DNA from: Wolfiporia cocos
Taxonomy: Eukaryota; Basidiomycota; Agaricomycetes; Polyporales; Phaeolaceae
Reading direction: 5' to 3'
Assembly: GCA_029448655.1 (NCBI GenBank)
Contig: JACCLO010000011.1
Coordinates: 3,100,001-3,164,000, forward strand
Length of the DNA stretch: 64,000 nucleotides
Under the pieces are notes generated by a model. The model was not told the origin of the DNA. It saw only the letters and a program-made list of their open reading frames with translations, and ran no database searches. Both the position numbers and the translations under genes were made by a program. Below, in pieces: positions 45,087-57,475 of this stretch. Position 1 is the stretch's first letter. Each line of letters begins with the position of its first letter.

Positions 45087-46265
45087 TCATCTCCGCGCGT
45101 AGTGGCCGCCCTGCTGCACCTGCGGCGCGCCCCACGCGCCCGCGTGGCCCTGCGGCATGCCAGGCGCGCCCTGGCCGGGGCCGCCCGCGTCGTACCCATA
45201 CGCGCCCGCAGGCGGGTACCCCTGGTGTCCCTGCGGGGGCGCGCCGTACATGTCCGCGCCGGGCGCACCATACGCGCCGGGGGCGTTGCTGTACCCGGGG
45301 CTCGGCTGGGCAGTGCGGGGCGACGTGTCGAGCGCGCCGGGGAGAGACTGTCCGCCGGGGATCGCGAGCGCGGGGGGCTGTCCGCCGGGGATCGGCTGCG
45401 GGCGCGCGTGGGGCGAGGTCGGGTTGCGCGTGGGCGGTGCCTGCTGCTGGGCCTGCTGTTGCTGTTGCTGCTGCTGCTGCTGGCCCTGCGCGGACGCGGA
45501 CTGCGCGGCGCCCGCGGAGGAGGACGCGCGGCGCCGCTTGCGCGTGCGGGCGGTGTCGGGGGCGGTGTCGGGGTCCGCGTCGTCGTCCGCGTCGTCGGCG
45601 TCCTTGGCGGCGGCGCCGATGGCAAGCCCGCCGGGCACGTTCTGCGTCTGGGGCGGCTGCTGGTGGTGCGGGGGCATCGGCATGGGGTTCGAGCGGCCGA
45701 GGGGCGTGCCGACGGGCATGGAGGAGGGCACGGAGCCGTGCGGGGCGTTGAGGCAGGCCTGGATGAGGTTCTTGCCCTCGGGCTGGGTGACGAGGGGCTG
45801 GAGCTTGGCGGTGGTGAAGGTGTAGACGAGGCCGGTCTCAGAGACGACGAGGAGGAGGACCTGGGTGCCGGTGAGGGTGGAGAGCTCGTACGCCTGGGGA
45901 CGCGTCAGCAGGGCCGCGCGGGCGGGGACACGACGCACCTTCTTCATGATGCCCGCCTTGCGCTTGGAGAAGGTGATGTGGCGGCGCGACTTGTCCTGGA
46001 TGAACTCGATCTTGATCTTGCGGCGGCCGGCCTTCTTGTCGGACTTTGGCTTCTCCTCGTCGTCCTCGTCGTCGGCGCCGGACTCCTGGGCGTCGTGGTC
46101 GGCGATGAAGCCGTCGGGGTCGACGGGCTGGGAGGGGTCCTGGAGGCCGTCGGCGCGGCGCTTGGCGGAGACGGGCGAGACGGGGTCGGCCATGGGGGCG
46201 AGGGGCTGGGCGGGGTAGGCAGGGGGGTACTGGGTCGTGGCCGGGGCTGGAGGGCGAAAGGCCAT
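45087..46265 (-). CDS. SRF-type MADS-box transcription factor (Mcm1-like)
   Basis: Two exons (46265-45939, 45893-45087) give 377 aa. The MADS domain spans residues about 80-135: GRRKIKIEFIQDKSRRHITF, KRKAGIMKK, then after the intron AYELSTLTGTQVLLLVVSET. That is the SRF/Mcm1 type rather than MEF2. The 45-nt intron has no stop and lies exactly between MKK and AYEL. The N-terminal region is acidic before the MADS box, as in Mcm1 relatives, and the C-terminus is Gln/Pro/Gly-rich with a run of ten Gln (about 45,462-45,491). The protein binds CArG boxes with partner factors to control mating, cell-cycle and development genes. It is convergent with the Red1-type gene. Confidence 0.9.
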   Translation of the reverse strand: MAFRPPAPATTQYPPAYPAQPLAPMADPVSPVSAKRRADGLQDPSQPVDPDGFIADHDAQESGADDEDDEEKPKSDKKAGRRKIKIEFIQDKSRRHITFSKRKAGIMKKVRRVPARAALLTRPQAYELSTLTGTQVLLLVVSETGLVYTFTTAKLQPLVTQPEGKNLIQACLNAPHGSVPSSMPVGTPLGRSNPMPMPPHHQQPPQTQNVPGGLAIGAAAKDADDADDDADPDTAPDTARTRKRRRASSSAGAAQSASAQGQQQQQQQQQQAQQQAPPTRNPTSPHARPQPIPGGQPPALAIPGGQSLPGALDTSPRTAQPSPGYSNAPGAYGAPGADMYGAPPQGHQGYPPAGAYGYDAGGPGQGAPGMPQGHAGAWGAPQVQQGGHYARR

Positions 46266-46650
46266 CAACTGGTATAAGACGAGTGCGGTGTCGCGGGCAG
46301 CAGCGGGCGCAGTGGCAGCGACGATGGGGGACTCGCCCGAATAGGCGTTGGCCAAAAGGGGAGGGGCTGGACGAGGAAACTCGATTCCCATTTGCGGGTC
46401 TGCCCTATTATATCCACGTCCCCGCTGCCGCACCCTGCCGGGGCTCCCACGCCACCGCGCTATCTTATCGCCCCCATCACCAGGCTCGTCCCGGTGCCCG
46501 TGCCCGCGCCCAGAATGGCGTCCCTCCTGCCCGTCTCGGCTGCCGAGCCCCGTGCCCGCGTCTGCGCTGACAGCGAACGCGGTGGCGTGTCCGCGCGTCC
46601 CACGCGTGACCCCGCCCGTCAGGCACGCTGCGCATATGGAAGCCCCATGA

Positions 46651-46660
46651 CTATATTTGG
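46651..46660. promoter_or_regulatory. near-consensus CArG box upstream of the MADS-box gene
   Basis: CTATATTTGG differs by one base from CC(A/T)6GG and lies 386 bp before the MADS-box start. Binding by the encoded factor itself is possible but inferred. Confidence 0.35.
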
Positions 46661-49600
46661 GGCACAGCCGCATTGGGCCGTGCACTGCGCCGGCTCCCGA
46701 CGCTGCCCCTTCTGGCGCGCGCGCCTGCCGTGGCAGCGCGATGCCTGGCTGGCACGCGTGTGCAGGCGAGCACCGGCCCTGCGGTGCACGCGCCGGCCCT
46801 GCGGTGCACGCGGCGGCTGATGGCGGCGCGCAGCTTCCCGGCGCAGCACGCGCCTTGACGCGCACTTCCGTCTTGGTCGGCGTGCTGTCAGCGGCGCGAC
46901 GTGCCATCGCGCGCGCTGTCGGCCATCGCGCGCCGGCAGTCGCTTATGGAATGTGCTCGCCGCGCACCCTGCCACGGTGCGGTGCACGACGACCGCAATT
47001 GCCAATGGCGGCAGCGCGTCTTCGCTCGGACGCTTTCCGCTATCAGCATTGCAAATCGCCCGAGGACTGAATGGACGCTGATGAGGCCAGCCGCTTACGT
47101 CCCCGGCCCGCCACGCCTCCCAGATCGCGCGCACCCCGTCGCCGAGGCCCTCGACCCCGGCTCCCGTGCAGATGCATCGCTGCACCCCACTCGCCTCGGC
47201 CGATCTGCGAGATCCCGTCGACGTCCCCGCGCAGATGCAGCGTCCCATCAGCAAGCTCCAGTCGTCGTCTCCCATGATGCACTGATCGGTGACTCCGCGG
47301 TTCCTCACCCGCATGCGACAAATCCGGACTTGTCTCCTTTGCCGTCTATACCTGCCCGCGCTCGCCACCGCGCATGTGGTGGTCCGCCGGCCTCGACACG
47401 CGGCAGATCTACGTTAATTGTCCTCCCAGCATCACGCCGAGGACGATGCCCCGGTGCGCACACCACCGCGCGTCCCGCAGCCACCGGACCGCCACTCGCT
47501 CGCGCCGGGGGCGATCACGCCCTCGTCGAAATTTCTGAGCAGGCTTCGGTAATTCTCCAGGGCCCAGGACATATGCTACAGCTACATCTTTAGCGTGCGG
47601 GCGCCGTGAGCCCCGCCTCGTACCCCGCACGCCGACACACATGCCGTCTCTCCACGAGCTCACAACCCCTGCTTCCCACCGTGTCCGCGCCGCCCAAAAA
47701 ACCAACACCGGCGCTCCCTCCCGGGCCCTGCACGTCCCCTATTCCATGTTGCATGCGCCGCCTAGGGTTCCCCACCGCGCACCTTTTAGGGTCCTCCGTC
47801 GCCATCGCCCAGGGAACCGCGATCCAGGCACACACAATGCAGGGCCGTGCCCGAGTCGGCCGGCGCAGCTCTGTCATCCCCCGGGGGGGACCTCCTCCCG
47901 CTCCAGCACGTCCCCCCTCCCCCGTCCCCCGTCGCCCCGCAGCCTGAGAATACGACGCCCCGCCCGCCATATATCTCGCCCCCATCCCGCCCCCAGATTC
48001 GACGGCAGACGTCCGGACGCAGCTACCCACCCCGCGCACGCGCGCCCTTCCTCCGCACCAGCGCCCGCTCCCACGCCAAGCTCTGATGCCCCGATCTGCA
48101 CACGCCCCTTCCCCGGCGCGCCCGCGTCTCCTCCCCGCCGGCACGGAAGCGGAAGCACGCTGGGGCTGCGCGGACGTCATCCCTGCGCGCCCGCACATCC
48201 GGGCATCCAGGCGTCGAGCGTCGGGGCGGTGTCCGTGCTGGGGCGGGGCGCGGGCGCGGCGTGGTTAGTGGCTATACCTAGTGGCGCGCTGCGACGCGAC
48301 GCCCGCGGCGCCACAGCGGGCAGGCATCACGCTAGCGCGCCGACGGGCGCGTGTGCGCTGCCGCGCTGGTCGTCTGGCACGTTCTCCGACGCCCCGTTGC
48401 TCTGCCGACACCCGGGGGCACTGTAGGCAGGCCGCGGGCACTGCTCCAGGCGACGGCGCGCGGCGCCACGCGCGCGTCATCTGCCACATCAATCATTGCC
48501 CCGTATCCGGGGGATCACGATCTCTGCGTCCCGCTCGCGGTGGCTATGTGCTCATTGTATATCGCATGATGATCGTGCGTCCCGCGCAATTCAGTGCGCG
48601 CCACGTTCCGCATGGGCCGTGCCCGCGCCGGGGCTAGTGGCGCGGGCGTGTGCGACAGCAATGCAGCGCACTGCCGTCCGCTGCTGCGCGTCCGTGCCAT
48701 GGAACGGGCAGATATCTGAGGTGCGTCCGGCATCCGACTCGATATGGTATGGGACGGTGGACTACTGCCCCCGGCGGATCGCGCAGAGAAGCTCGCGGGC
48801 GGCGATCATCATCGGTTCATCGCTCCACCGTGCTGATGCAGCGCACGGACCCACATGCCACTTCTGACAGCGCCGCAGGCCAGGCGGCTGCCGCGCCACC
48901 CGTCTCTGCAGCTGCCCGCGACGATCCCCACATTCCGCCTGCCGTGCCACGCACCACACCCACATGTCGCCGCCCAGCAGGGCGACTACTGCGCCCGGGC
49001 GATAGGCGCGCTCATCTGACCGCGCGGGGCTTCGCGGGCTCGCACCAGAACCAGGCTCGCACGCCAGCCGCCCTGGATCTTGCGCTGCCCCGGTCTGACG
49101 CGTCGCACCCGCCGTACTGGGTTTGGGGTGCGTGCCCGCGCCGAGAGGGGAAGGGCTCCCGCCGAGAGGGGAAAGGCACCTGCCATTCTGGTGCGCCTGC
49201 CGCCCGCGTGCGTGTGGTGCGTGCCCGGTGGAGCGCGCGCGAGAATGGCTATGACTCGATTTGGCGACGGAAGCTGATGCGGCTGATCGCGGTGCCGGGA
49301 GCGGAAGGGGGCACAAGGTTGGTACGGCGATGTGCGCTGCGCTGCTGGCCACAGCCGGGAGCGCGCGCGCGGGCTGCTGAATGCTGAGGCTGCCGCGGCC
49401 GCGGCTGGGGCCTGCCTATCCCGGCGTCGAGCCCGGGCCCTCTCGATGCACGCTTCGCCAACCCAGCTGCGGTGGGCGCGGCGAACCTTGAGCTACTTTG
49501 GGAGGCGCGTGCACAGCCCGTGACCGCATTGCTAATCGTCGCGGTCGTGGCTGTGGTCGCGGTCGCGCCGCGGGCCCAGGTCGTCCGCTTACATGCATCT

Positions 49601-50271
49601 CCGTCAGTGCTGTGCGCTGCGTGCGGACCGGCCGTGCCTGGCCCATTGTACTCACCGCGCGCGGAAGGCGTACGTTGCATCGCGGGAGGGGCAAGCGGGC
49701 CCTGTATACGTGCCGTATCGTGCCCTCTCCTATTGCGTAGCGACTTGCGCAATGCGCAGCACGCCGGGCCCATTATCGCAAGGTTTGTTCGCACCGCGTC
49801 CAGATCGAGCACAGCGCGCCCGCGCCACACCCGCAGATCGGCGCCCCCTGGGCCCCGCCCGGTCGCAGGCGCGAGCCAAAACGGCAGGCGGATGCCCATT
49901 TGCGGATGCTTCGTCGCCTGTGCGCGCTGCGCCGCCGCGATCGCCGCCGCACGCGCGCAGGGCTCATATATCGGAGGATGCGCGGCGCTGTCAGTTAGGC
50001 TCGCCCGCCGGGTGGCCGCGAGGCTCTGCGCGGGCACGGGCGGCGACGGCGACGGCGGCGTACGTACGGCGTGTGCCCAGGCCTCGGGCGATGACGTACA
50101 GCGCGGGCGAGCGCGGCGACCGGCGGAGCAGCGCGCCTGCTTGGGGCGAGGATCCGGAGCATCGTCATAACGCAAGCTCAAGCTCACAAGCTCGCGGGGG
50201 ATCTCATCGACAGGCACGGCGCAGCGAGCGGACGGCCTGCGCGTGGGCCGCCCGGAAAGGCAGGCCCCGGC

Positions 50272-50281
50272 CCATATTTGG
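50272..50281. promoter_or_regulatory. perfect CArG box
   Basis: CCATATTTGG within the GC-rich desert, 4.0 kb upstream of the MADS-box start. Confidence 0.4.
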
Positions 50282-52308
50282 GCGAGCTGCGGCGCGGCGC
50301 GGCGTGCTGCGGTGTGCCGTCGCGGTGCGCTTCTGCGATCGAGGAGCCCCCGAGGGGGCGCGTGCCCGTGGATGAATTGTGGAGCCTCTTGTGTGGGCGC
50401 GGGCCTGCGTCTGAGAGCTAGATTCGGTCCTCGAGGACGGCTTGGCGCGCGTATCTGTGATGTCCGCCGGCGCGGTGTCGAGCTTGTTATACAGTGAGCT
50501 TGTTATATGAAGGTGTAAATTTAGTCGATCTTTACGTTCCAATTATGTCCGAGCTCTGTGCATCGTCCATATCGAGGAATTCCCTTCCCCTTCGGTCGCA
50601 TCAATCTTTTGATGAGCAAACGATCTCGTTCCGCGCCCGCTGTCCCCATGCGTCGCGCGGTCTGCCGTCCAGGGCCATTGCAGCCTAACACATGAACGCT
50701 TGTTCAGACGTGCTTGACGTACTGTGGCACCCTATCTTCGCACAATCATGCACGGCTGACGGAGAAGCATCACGGAAAGACCGTTCTTGCGCTCTAAACA
50801 TATGTCGCGTCGACACCGTGCTCGGTTCTTCGCTTCACAGACCCTGTCTCCGGCTCGCCAGGGCAATACAGTGCATTCGGGGACAGTAGCACGATGCGCG
50901 TCCACACCATCTCCGCTGTGCGCTGATGCGATGACGTTGTCAGGGACTGCCTCGCTTGCGCTGGGCACGGCGGCACGCCTGTCAGGCGGCCAAAACGATT
51001 GATGTCAATGACTGATATCGCAATGTGGGCTCACGAGCCTCGGGCGGCCGTAGTGATTAATTGTCGACACATCCTTCACCGTCCACCGCGACGCCCGCTG
51101 GCCAAGCCCAGCGGCGGAGATGCCCCAGGATCGACGCCTTCTCACTTCGCGCGAAGAACCACGCATGGTCGCCGTCGACGTGGCCAGCAGCCAGCAGCCA
51201 GCAGCAGCCAGCCTGCAGCGCACGTGGTTCTAGGTATCTGTATCTGTATCTGTGATCGCTCTGATCGTCGACGCAAGCAGAAGTCCGCCAGCGACGTCGA
51301 TGCCGCTCGACACGGCTAGCGCGCGAAGCAGAGGCAGCAGCCGCCCGGCGCCGAGGTCCCGCGCGCGGTGCGCGGTGCGCACTCTCCAAGACGTAAATAA
51401 TCACTCGCGGCAGATCGGCCCAAAGCGTGCGTGGGCTGCAGCCGGCGCTGCGCGCTGCGAGCCGGGCGAGCGGTGCGCCAACGCCGCGAAGCTCGCCCCA
51501 CTGAATGCGCGAAGCCCGCGGGGCCGCGCGCGAGGCCGTTCATGTATCGCTCATGAAACAGGATCATAGTTGACGACGCACCGTCGCGGAGGCGGCCGCG
51601 CGCCGGCCGGGCCTTGCCCATGCGCCCGTTTACGTCCGCCAATGCCCTCCGGGCTCGGCGGCGATCTGCCACAGCCACCGCGCGTTCGCGCAATGTCCGT
51701 GGAAAGCGGGAGAACGCGCGGGTCACGGTGCGCTCCTTCGGCGTGTCTGGGGTCGGGCAGCGGGCGGATCGTCGGCGTTGGGCGGCCTGCAATGTTGTCT
51801 TGGGCCGTTCGACGACGCTGACATGTTCAGCACGGCATGGAGGATATGTGGCGCATCACAGAGCTCGTTACTCGCAGCGTATCGCGTCAGCGGGGGAGGC
51901 GTCCCGCGCTGATATAGCCGAAATGTGCCTGCAGCGAGGCGAGGTTCTAGCTCGCGCGGCGCCCCCGGGTGGGCTTGGGGGGAGCTAGAGCGCGATGGCT
52001 TCCCGATTCTGGACGCGGGTGGGAGTCTGCCGTATGTCCACGCTTTCTCCGACATCCGCCCATATGCATGCTGCCTCTCGCGCAGAGCGAAGGCCACATT
52101 GGCTGCGGCCGGATGACGCGCTACGGACTCTGATAGCATGAGTCAGGATGCAATACGAAAGTTGGCCAGGGCGCAGCTGCGCTCCTTCCATGTCCGTCGC
52201 GCCACGCAGCATCTGCATACAGTCCTGGGCAGCAGGCCTAGGGGCTCGCCGAGCACAGTGCATCTATCGCAGGAATGGGAAGTCGGTCCCAGAAAGGCAG
52301 CGGACGGA

Positions 52309-52318
52309 CCTTATATGG
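52309..52318. promoter_or_regulatory. perfect CArG box
   Basis: CCTTATATGG, a symmetric-core SRF-type site, in the GC-rich desert about 1 kb beyond the 3' end of the methyltransferase gene. Confidence 0.4.
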
Positions 52319-53305
52319 ACGGGTCTCAGGCGCAGCACACGGCGGGCCCAGGCCACAGCTGCTGCACTGTCCCCGCATGGTGCTCACGGTCCCTGAGGAG
52401 TCCCTGCGCCGCGTCAGGCGCGCAGCCACGGCCCCAGCCTGGAGCTGCCTGGGACGGATATAGACATGCGCGCTCGAGACCGCTTCCCGAGGGCGTGGAG
52501 GCTGCAGATGCCTAACTCCAGGTGGCGCTTCCCAGGCCACACACAGCGCGTACCGTCGCCAGGCGAGATGAGCAAATGTAAGAGTCATAGAACACCGTCC
52601 AGGATCGTCGCGCGGCCTGTCCTTGATCCGGCCGACGATCCACCCGTTCTGCTCGCTGGCTGCACACTGTCCGTGGGCTCCGCGCAGGCGGGTGCTATTA
52701 GAGAGGCTCGGTGGCTCGCTCGAGCCTTTCGGGGACACGCCGCCGCCCGCGCGCCAACTCTGCAGGGCCCTGTGCCTGGGTGCGTGTCAGCATGCCCAAT
52801 TCAGATCGAGCAGGTGCATGAGGAAAGAAGCGGACAATGCGGGAAGGTTCCACTGCGCCAGGCGAGAAGCGCGCGAAATTAAGGGCATTTCGCGGGGAAG
52901 GCGCATCCATAGCGAGCCAGAAGCTCATCTCACGCCGTTCGAACACCCCGCACAGCGGCACACACGCCAGAAGCTCCCGGGGACAAGGCCCTCGGGCCGG
53001 TAGCGGACACACGCCTCAGTCCCATCAATCAAGCTCAATCGGGCCCTGTATACCTCGCTCGCGCGTGCCCGCTGCGATCTCGTCGCCCGCACGGGCGTGC
53101 GCAACGGCCGCTTCGGTCCTTCGTAGAACATACGAACGCACGCGGAGATCTCATTGCGCCCGAGATAAGCTGGCGGCCACTCCGCGCCCCGACAACGATG
53201 GGAAAACGCATCCTCGCCCGATAATCTATGAAGCCTCGATTCGACCAGTCGCCACTCCATCGGTGCCGACAATTCCATGCGCTCTTCTGGGCGGTGCCAG
53301 CCTGC

Positions 53306-56300
53306 CTAGGGCCGGATTGCGGTGAACAGGCGGATGGTCCTGCTGAGTCGCTCATATGGGGCGACGGATGGGGGACGTTGCGGCGCGGATGGGTGCCCGT
53401 CGAAGCGGCTTGGCGTCCGTTGCGAGCCCGTGTGTCTGCCGCTCTTCCGCCCGCGCGCAGAATCCTCGCCATTGACCGCGCTATGATGGTCGGAACACTC
53501 GCTTTGGTCGTCGTGAGAGTCATGCGAGCTCACGAACGAGACCGCACAGGAGTTGGGCTGATCGAGCGAGTGTTGAGACCCCGCACGGAGACTGTTGTGG
53601 AATTGTTCCCAGACGTGGCACATCGAGTCGAATTCTTTGCGCTCGTCTGTGATAGAGGGGAAGCCAGGGTCCCACCCAAGTCGATCCTGCAGTATGGCGT
53701 TGAACCCGAGGCGATCCTGCATGTCGCTAGCCGACTGCGTCAGCTTTCCGAAAAAATATGCGTGATTTATGGAAACCGTACAGTTTGTAGTTCATGAGCA
53801 TCATGTCAAAGTCAGCTCTAGTGAGATGCAACAGCCTCGTCCTCATCGAGCTCTCCCTCGATATCGCGGCCAACGCCCCCGCTACCTCCCCGTGACTGCG
53901 GGATAATCGCCGTCCTGCACGTTCTTGTATCCGCAGTTCCTCTTCTTCCCCATGAGTGTTCTGGAACTCTACTACGAAATCCCACATTGATTCCGCACAT
54001 GCAAGGACTTCCTGCACTTGCACGGACAAATGCAGATTCAACGTCCGCATATCAAATTGGATTGCGTCAATAGGCAGACGCTCCTCCACAGGCCCCAGCG
54101 CAGCGATAGTATAGTGCGGCGCGCCTCCTGGTGTGGACGGCGAAGATGCAGGGTGATGGACATCGTCTTTGGTTTGGTAATCGTTCGGCTGGAAGACCAA
54201 CGCCGGTGCGTGCGCGGTGTACCTTCCCAGGTCGGTCCTCACGTACATCCGGGTCCCTGCTATGATCTCAGGGACGCCCACGTACGGCGACTCGCCTTCC
54301 GGATGCAGCAGTGCGAGATCGAGTCTGCGGATGCGCTCAGATATCATCTCATGGCCGGGAGACGCGGCAGCATGCTCCTGCAGCATCTGCGCGGCGCAGG
54401 CCTGGCCCAGCCCTGTTAGATTCGACACATGCTGTTCGTGCGATCCGTGATCGCGGCTTTGCCTGGCACTAGCAGGCGCGCGGGCTCGGCGGGGCGGTGG
54501 CGGAAATGTCGTTATCAGCGGAGGATGCGTGCGGACCCCTAAAGAAGTCAATATCGCGACGACACATATCGCTATCAGTGACGTACTGCTGAAATGGAGG
54601 GGTATCAAATTGTTCAAAATGGAGAGCGGCTGCAGGTTGATGAAGCGTGCGGCGTGCATTTCATTGTAGATAAATTCAAGCATGGAGTGGTCGCGGACGT
54701 TGGGCGGGGGGTTTGTTGGGCTGTGGAAGGGCAGGAGGTCCTCGGCGGTACGGAGCGCGGACGGGTTCGTCAGAAGGGACCCACCCGGACTCTGCAAGTG
54801 ATGCGTCGAGCTGGAAGATTCGCCTTGCGCCGACGGGATCGAGTCCGGAGTAGGCGCACGCGGTCGCCTACTTGGCGAGGCGAGGCGGGACGATGGTGCG
54901 GACTTGAAGGGAGACGGCTCCGGCTGAGTAGCGGGAGGGGATAGATCATGTTGCACCCCGGGGAAAAACAAATCTTCTTCTGATATCTGTTGAGTATGGT
55001 TAGACACCATGGGAATCCGGCGGATTCGATGTACAGACCTGAAAGACACTCCCTGGCTTGAGCACTCGTACGAGTTCCTGCGGGTGTTCGCTTGCATGAG
55101 AAGCTGATCTCAAAGAGGCTGCACGCACTCCTACCTCAAAAAGCCCATCCCACTGTGCTATCCGGTTAGTAGATTGGACAAGCACAATATGGTGAGCTCA
55201 CTTTATCCTCGGGTACTCCGCGAGCAATCCGTCGAATAAATCTACGTTGTGGACGACATAGGAATTGAATCCTTGAGCACACAGTCTTGTGGTGTGGCAG
55301 CTTACACAAAATCAAATTCTCCATCTGCGAATGGCAGTCCCTCCAGGCTGCTCGACGACCTGAGCGTTGTGGCAACCGCTGGAAGAATCACCACTCACAA
55401 ATTACACTGTACCCATTCAATACGAGAGGCTAAGTCAGGATCTATGTGCTCCAGCTCAGGGTAGAGAGGCACAACGTCCAAGCCTGTCAGCTATATAAGA
55501 GATAGCATTTCGCGGAACTCGGTGGTGCAACTAACCAACAAAACGTGTGTCCTATCTTACGCGCATCAGCATCTCAATCGGTTGCACGAACTCGAATTAT
55601 CATACTTTCCATTTGAGAGCGGCATTCATGATCCATGATCCGGTGCCTTTGAGATACAAAGCTCAGAATCACGGCATCTCAAGCTAAAAACAGGCTGACC
55701 ACAACCAATATCCAATCTGAGGCTTGGTGGTCGTTATCACAGTCATCGGGCAAGACGGATTACGCACACTTTCTTAGGCGGAGTCTGGAATATATGCCAT
55801 GCAAGGTTGCTAGATAATTGCAACGACCACATCGAGCACCACACATCGCTATACAATGATCAGGACCTGTTGTCAGGGAACGAACACATCTTCTTGTGTA
55901 CGTACTGGTCGATCACCTCTCTGTCATAGCTTCTCGGGTACGGCACATGCTTGTTTGGAAAGGGATGGTGTCTTTTCCCGTTTTTCACTGCGAATTGAGA
56001 TTCGCGCGCTTGCATCTTCTTGCTCAGTTCTCTGAGTTGGTCGAGATCGGCTTCCTCAGCCGCTGCGTGCTCTGAATCGTGCTGAGCGCCCTCCCACTGC
56101 TCAAGTGACATCGTGTTTGCTCTGTCGCTGATGCCCTGGCACGAGAACAACTATTCAGAACCATTCGCGGTTAGCGCTACTTGGCGAAAACTCCGCTCAC
56201 CAGGGAGGGAAGTCTATCAATGATATCTTCGGACGACACCGGTTCCCACCGCTCGACAGTCGTCGAGCGTCGCGGCGTTTTCATCGGAGCGGAGTTCGGC

Positions 56301-56671
56301 GTCGTGGAGGAGAAAGAAGGACGCATGAGGGACTCCCCGTGGGGAGGAGCAGAGGAGACGCGCTCGGGAACGTCATGGCTCTCCAGGCGCGCAGCGTGAG
56401 GGTTCCGCTTGATCTGAGGGACGGCGGCAGCGCTTGTCGACCGCCGCATAGACAGGAACTTAGACCTGCTGTGAGCCAGAGGCGCAGACAGAGGACCGGA
56501 CTCTAGAGGTTTGGGCGTGATTGTATCTATGCATGGGCGGGTAGGATTGGTGGAATCTATGGGCGGAAGGGGAACCTGGGGTTCGTCTCGATGGGTGTTG
56601 TTCCTTGGTTGAGGAGACATTAGTCCGGTGCGGCGGCGTGCGCCACCAGCGGTCGGCAGGAGCATAGCCAC
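53306..56671 (-). CDS. SAM-dependent methyltransferase with long disordered regions
   Basis: Thirteen exons (56671-56201, 56150-55906, 55809-55768, 55716-55700, 55646-55606, 55551-55536, 55483-55399, 55359-55306, 55241-55202, 55152-55135, 55077-55039, 54986-53782, 53726-53306) give 897 aa. Motif I is LDIGCGTGSW, split over exons 3-5; acceptor-site residues follow in FVGLDVVPLYPEL. Then come LPFADGEFDFV, RRIARGVPEDKWDGLFEELV and RVLKPGS, with EEDLFFPG after it. That is the class I fold in the order seen in many agaricomycete methyltransferases, whose substrates are unknown. The N-terminal 150 and central residues are Ser/Pro-rich; the tail has DMQDRLG repeated as LQDRLGWDPG. Exons of 17, 16 and 18 nt encode the core, which makes automatic prediction error-prone. 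Confidence 0.8.
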
Positions 56672-57475
56672 TAGTGCAGGTTATTCCAGCTTGCAGCGAG
56701 AGACTAGCGAGGCTTACTATATTACCGGCCCTTTTGTCAAGTACTGACTGGGAGAGGAGGGTATGCACGCAAGAGGACAACGGGTTGCCTTATGTCGACG
56801 TGTTGGAGAACGTAGTGACAGTGGTCAGAAGGAGATGATATTAGCCGTGTCAGCAGCTTGGAAGGAGCAGATTACACTGCAGATTTCGTAGATCTCGGCT
56901 TTAACGACGCGTTAACGTCGGATGCCCAGAAAGAGCAATTCGCGTAGCTACAAGATGTTGCGATGAGGTGGAGATCATAGGTCAAATGCATCCCAGGAAC
57001 AGTAATGAACACATAGCGCGGGTTGCATGAGGGCTGTTGCAGTTGAATAACGTAGTTGAATATACTCTACTCGCTGCAATTGTGGGCTAATTACGTCGAT
57101 CCAGGAAGAAAGGTTTTGGCTATGCGAAATCAAATGATCGAAGGCCGGTTCCGGATGTGTTTCGCAGCATTTTGCAGTGAAGTCCAGGTCGGGCATGGTT
57201 GCCAGCCTGCTGCAATGACCGCAACGTCGACAGTACAACGGTCGCCCATGGAGATCTAACGAAGAGAGAGCCCACTACCAAAGCTGTCGTGATCGCCCAA
57301 TGTACCGAATCAGCTCGTCCACTTTCGTGAACCGATCCAATAGACGCGTCGGTTCGAGAACCTTCGTGTATATCGAGATCCTAGGATTCCGAAGACACAT
57401 TGCTCCGTGCATGCCGTTATATACCTTAACTTGCCCTCAGCTTCAGCTTTAATCGCATTCAATAAATCAGTCACC
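56672..57475. other. divergent promoter region between methyltransferase and Cdc37 genes
   Basis: No gene is recognised. Both neighbours start from here in opposite directions. Confidence 0.5.
57417..57424 (+). promoter_or_regulatory. TATA-like box of the Cdc37 gene
   Basis: TTATATAC lies 52 nt before the ATG and is followed by a pyrimidine-rich stretch, as usual for fungal start regions. Confidence 0.4.

Larger units (their letters stand above)
46266..53305. other. 7-kb GC- and CpG-rich gene desert upstream of the MADS-box gene
   Basis: The stretch is dense in CG dinucleotides and shows many overlapping ORFs on both strands, as chance produces in GC-rich DNA, but none carries a recognisable domain. 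Small tandem duplications occur (a 20-bp GCCCTGCGGTGCACGCG unit twice at 46,778-46,814; GCCGAGAGGGGAA twice near 49,140-49,170) and CAG/TATC microsatellites at 51,180-51,256. It may be an extended promoter, a non-coding transcript locus, or contain a gene I cannot see. Confidence 0.4.

Noticed and set aside
45027..46277. Plus-strand ORFs of 300-416 codons opposite the MADS-box gene
   Set aside because: They are GC-rich shadows of the MADS-box coding strand and show only low-complexity Arg/Ala/Gly text.
46619..47368. Many ORFs of 100-320 codons in the GC-rich desert (for example 46,619-47,368 and 49,249-50,217)
   Set aside because: Long ORFs are expected by chance at this GC content. They overlap on both strands and none has a recognisable motif or convincing splice pattern.
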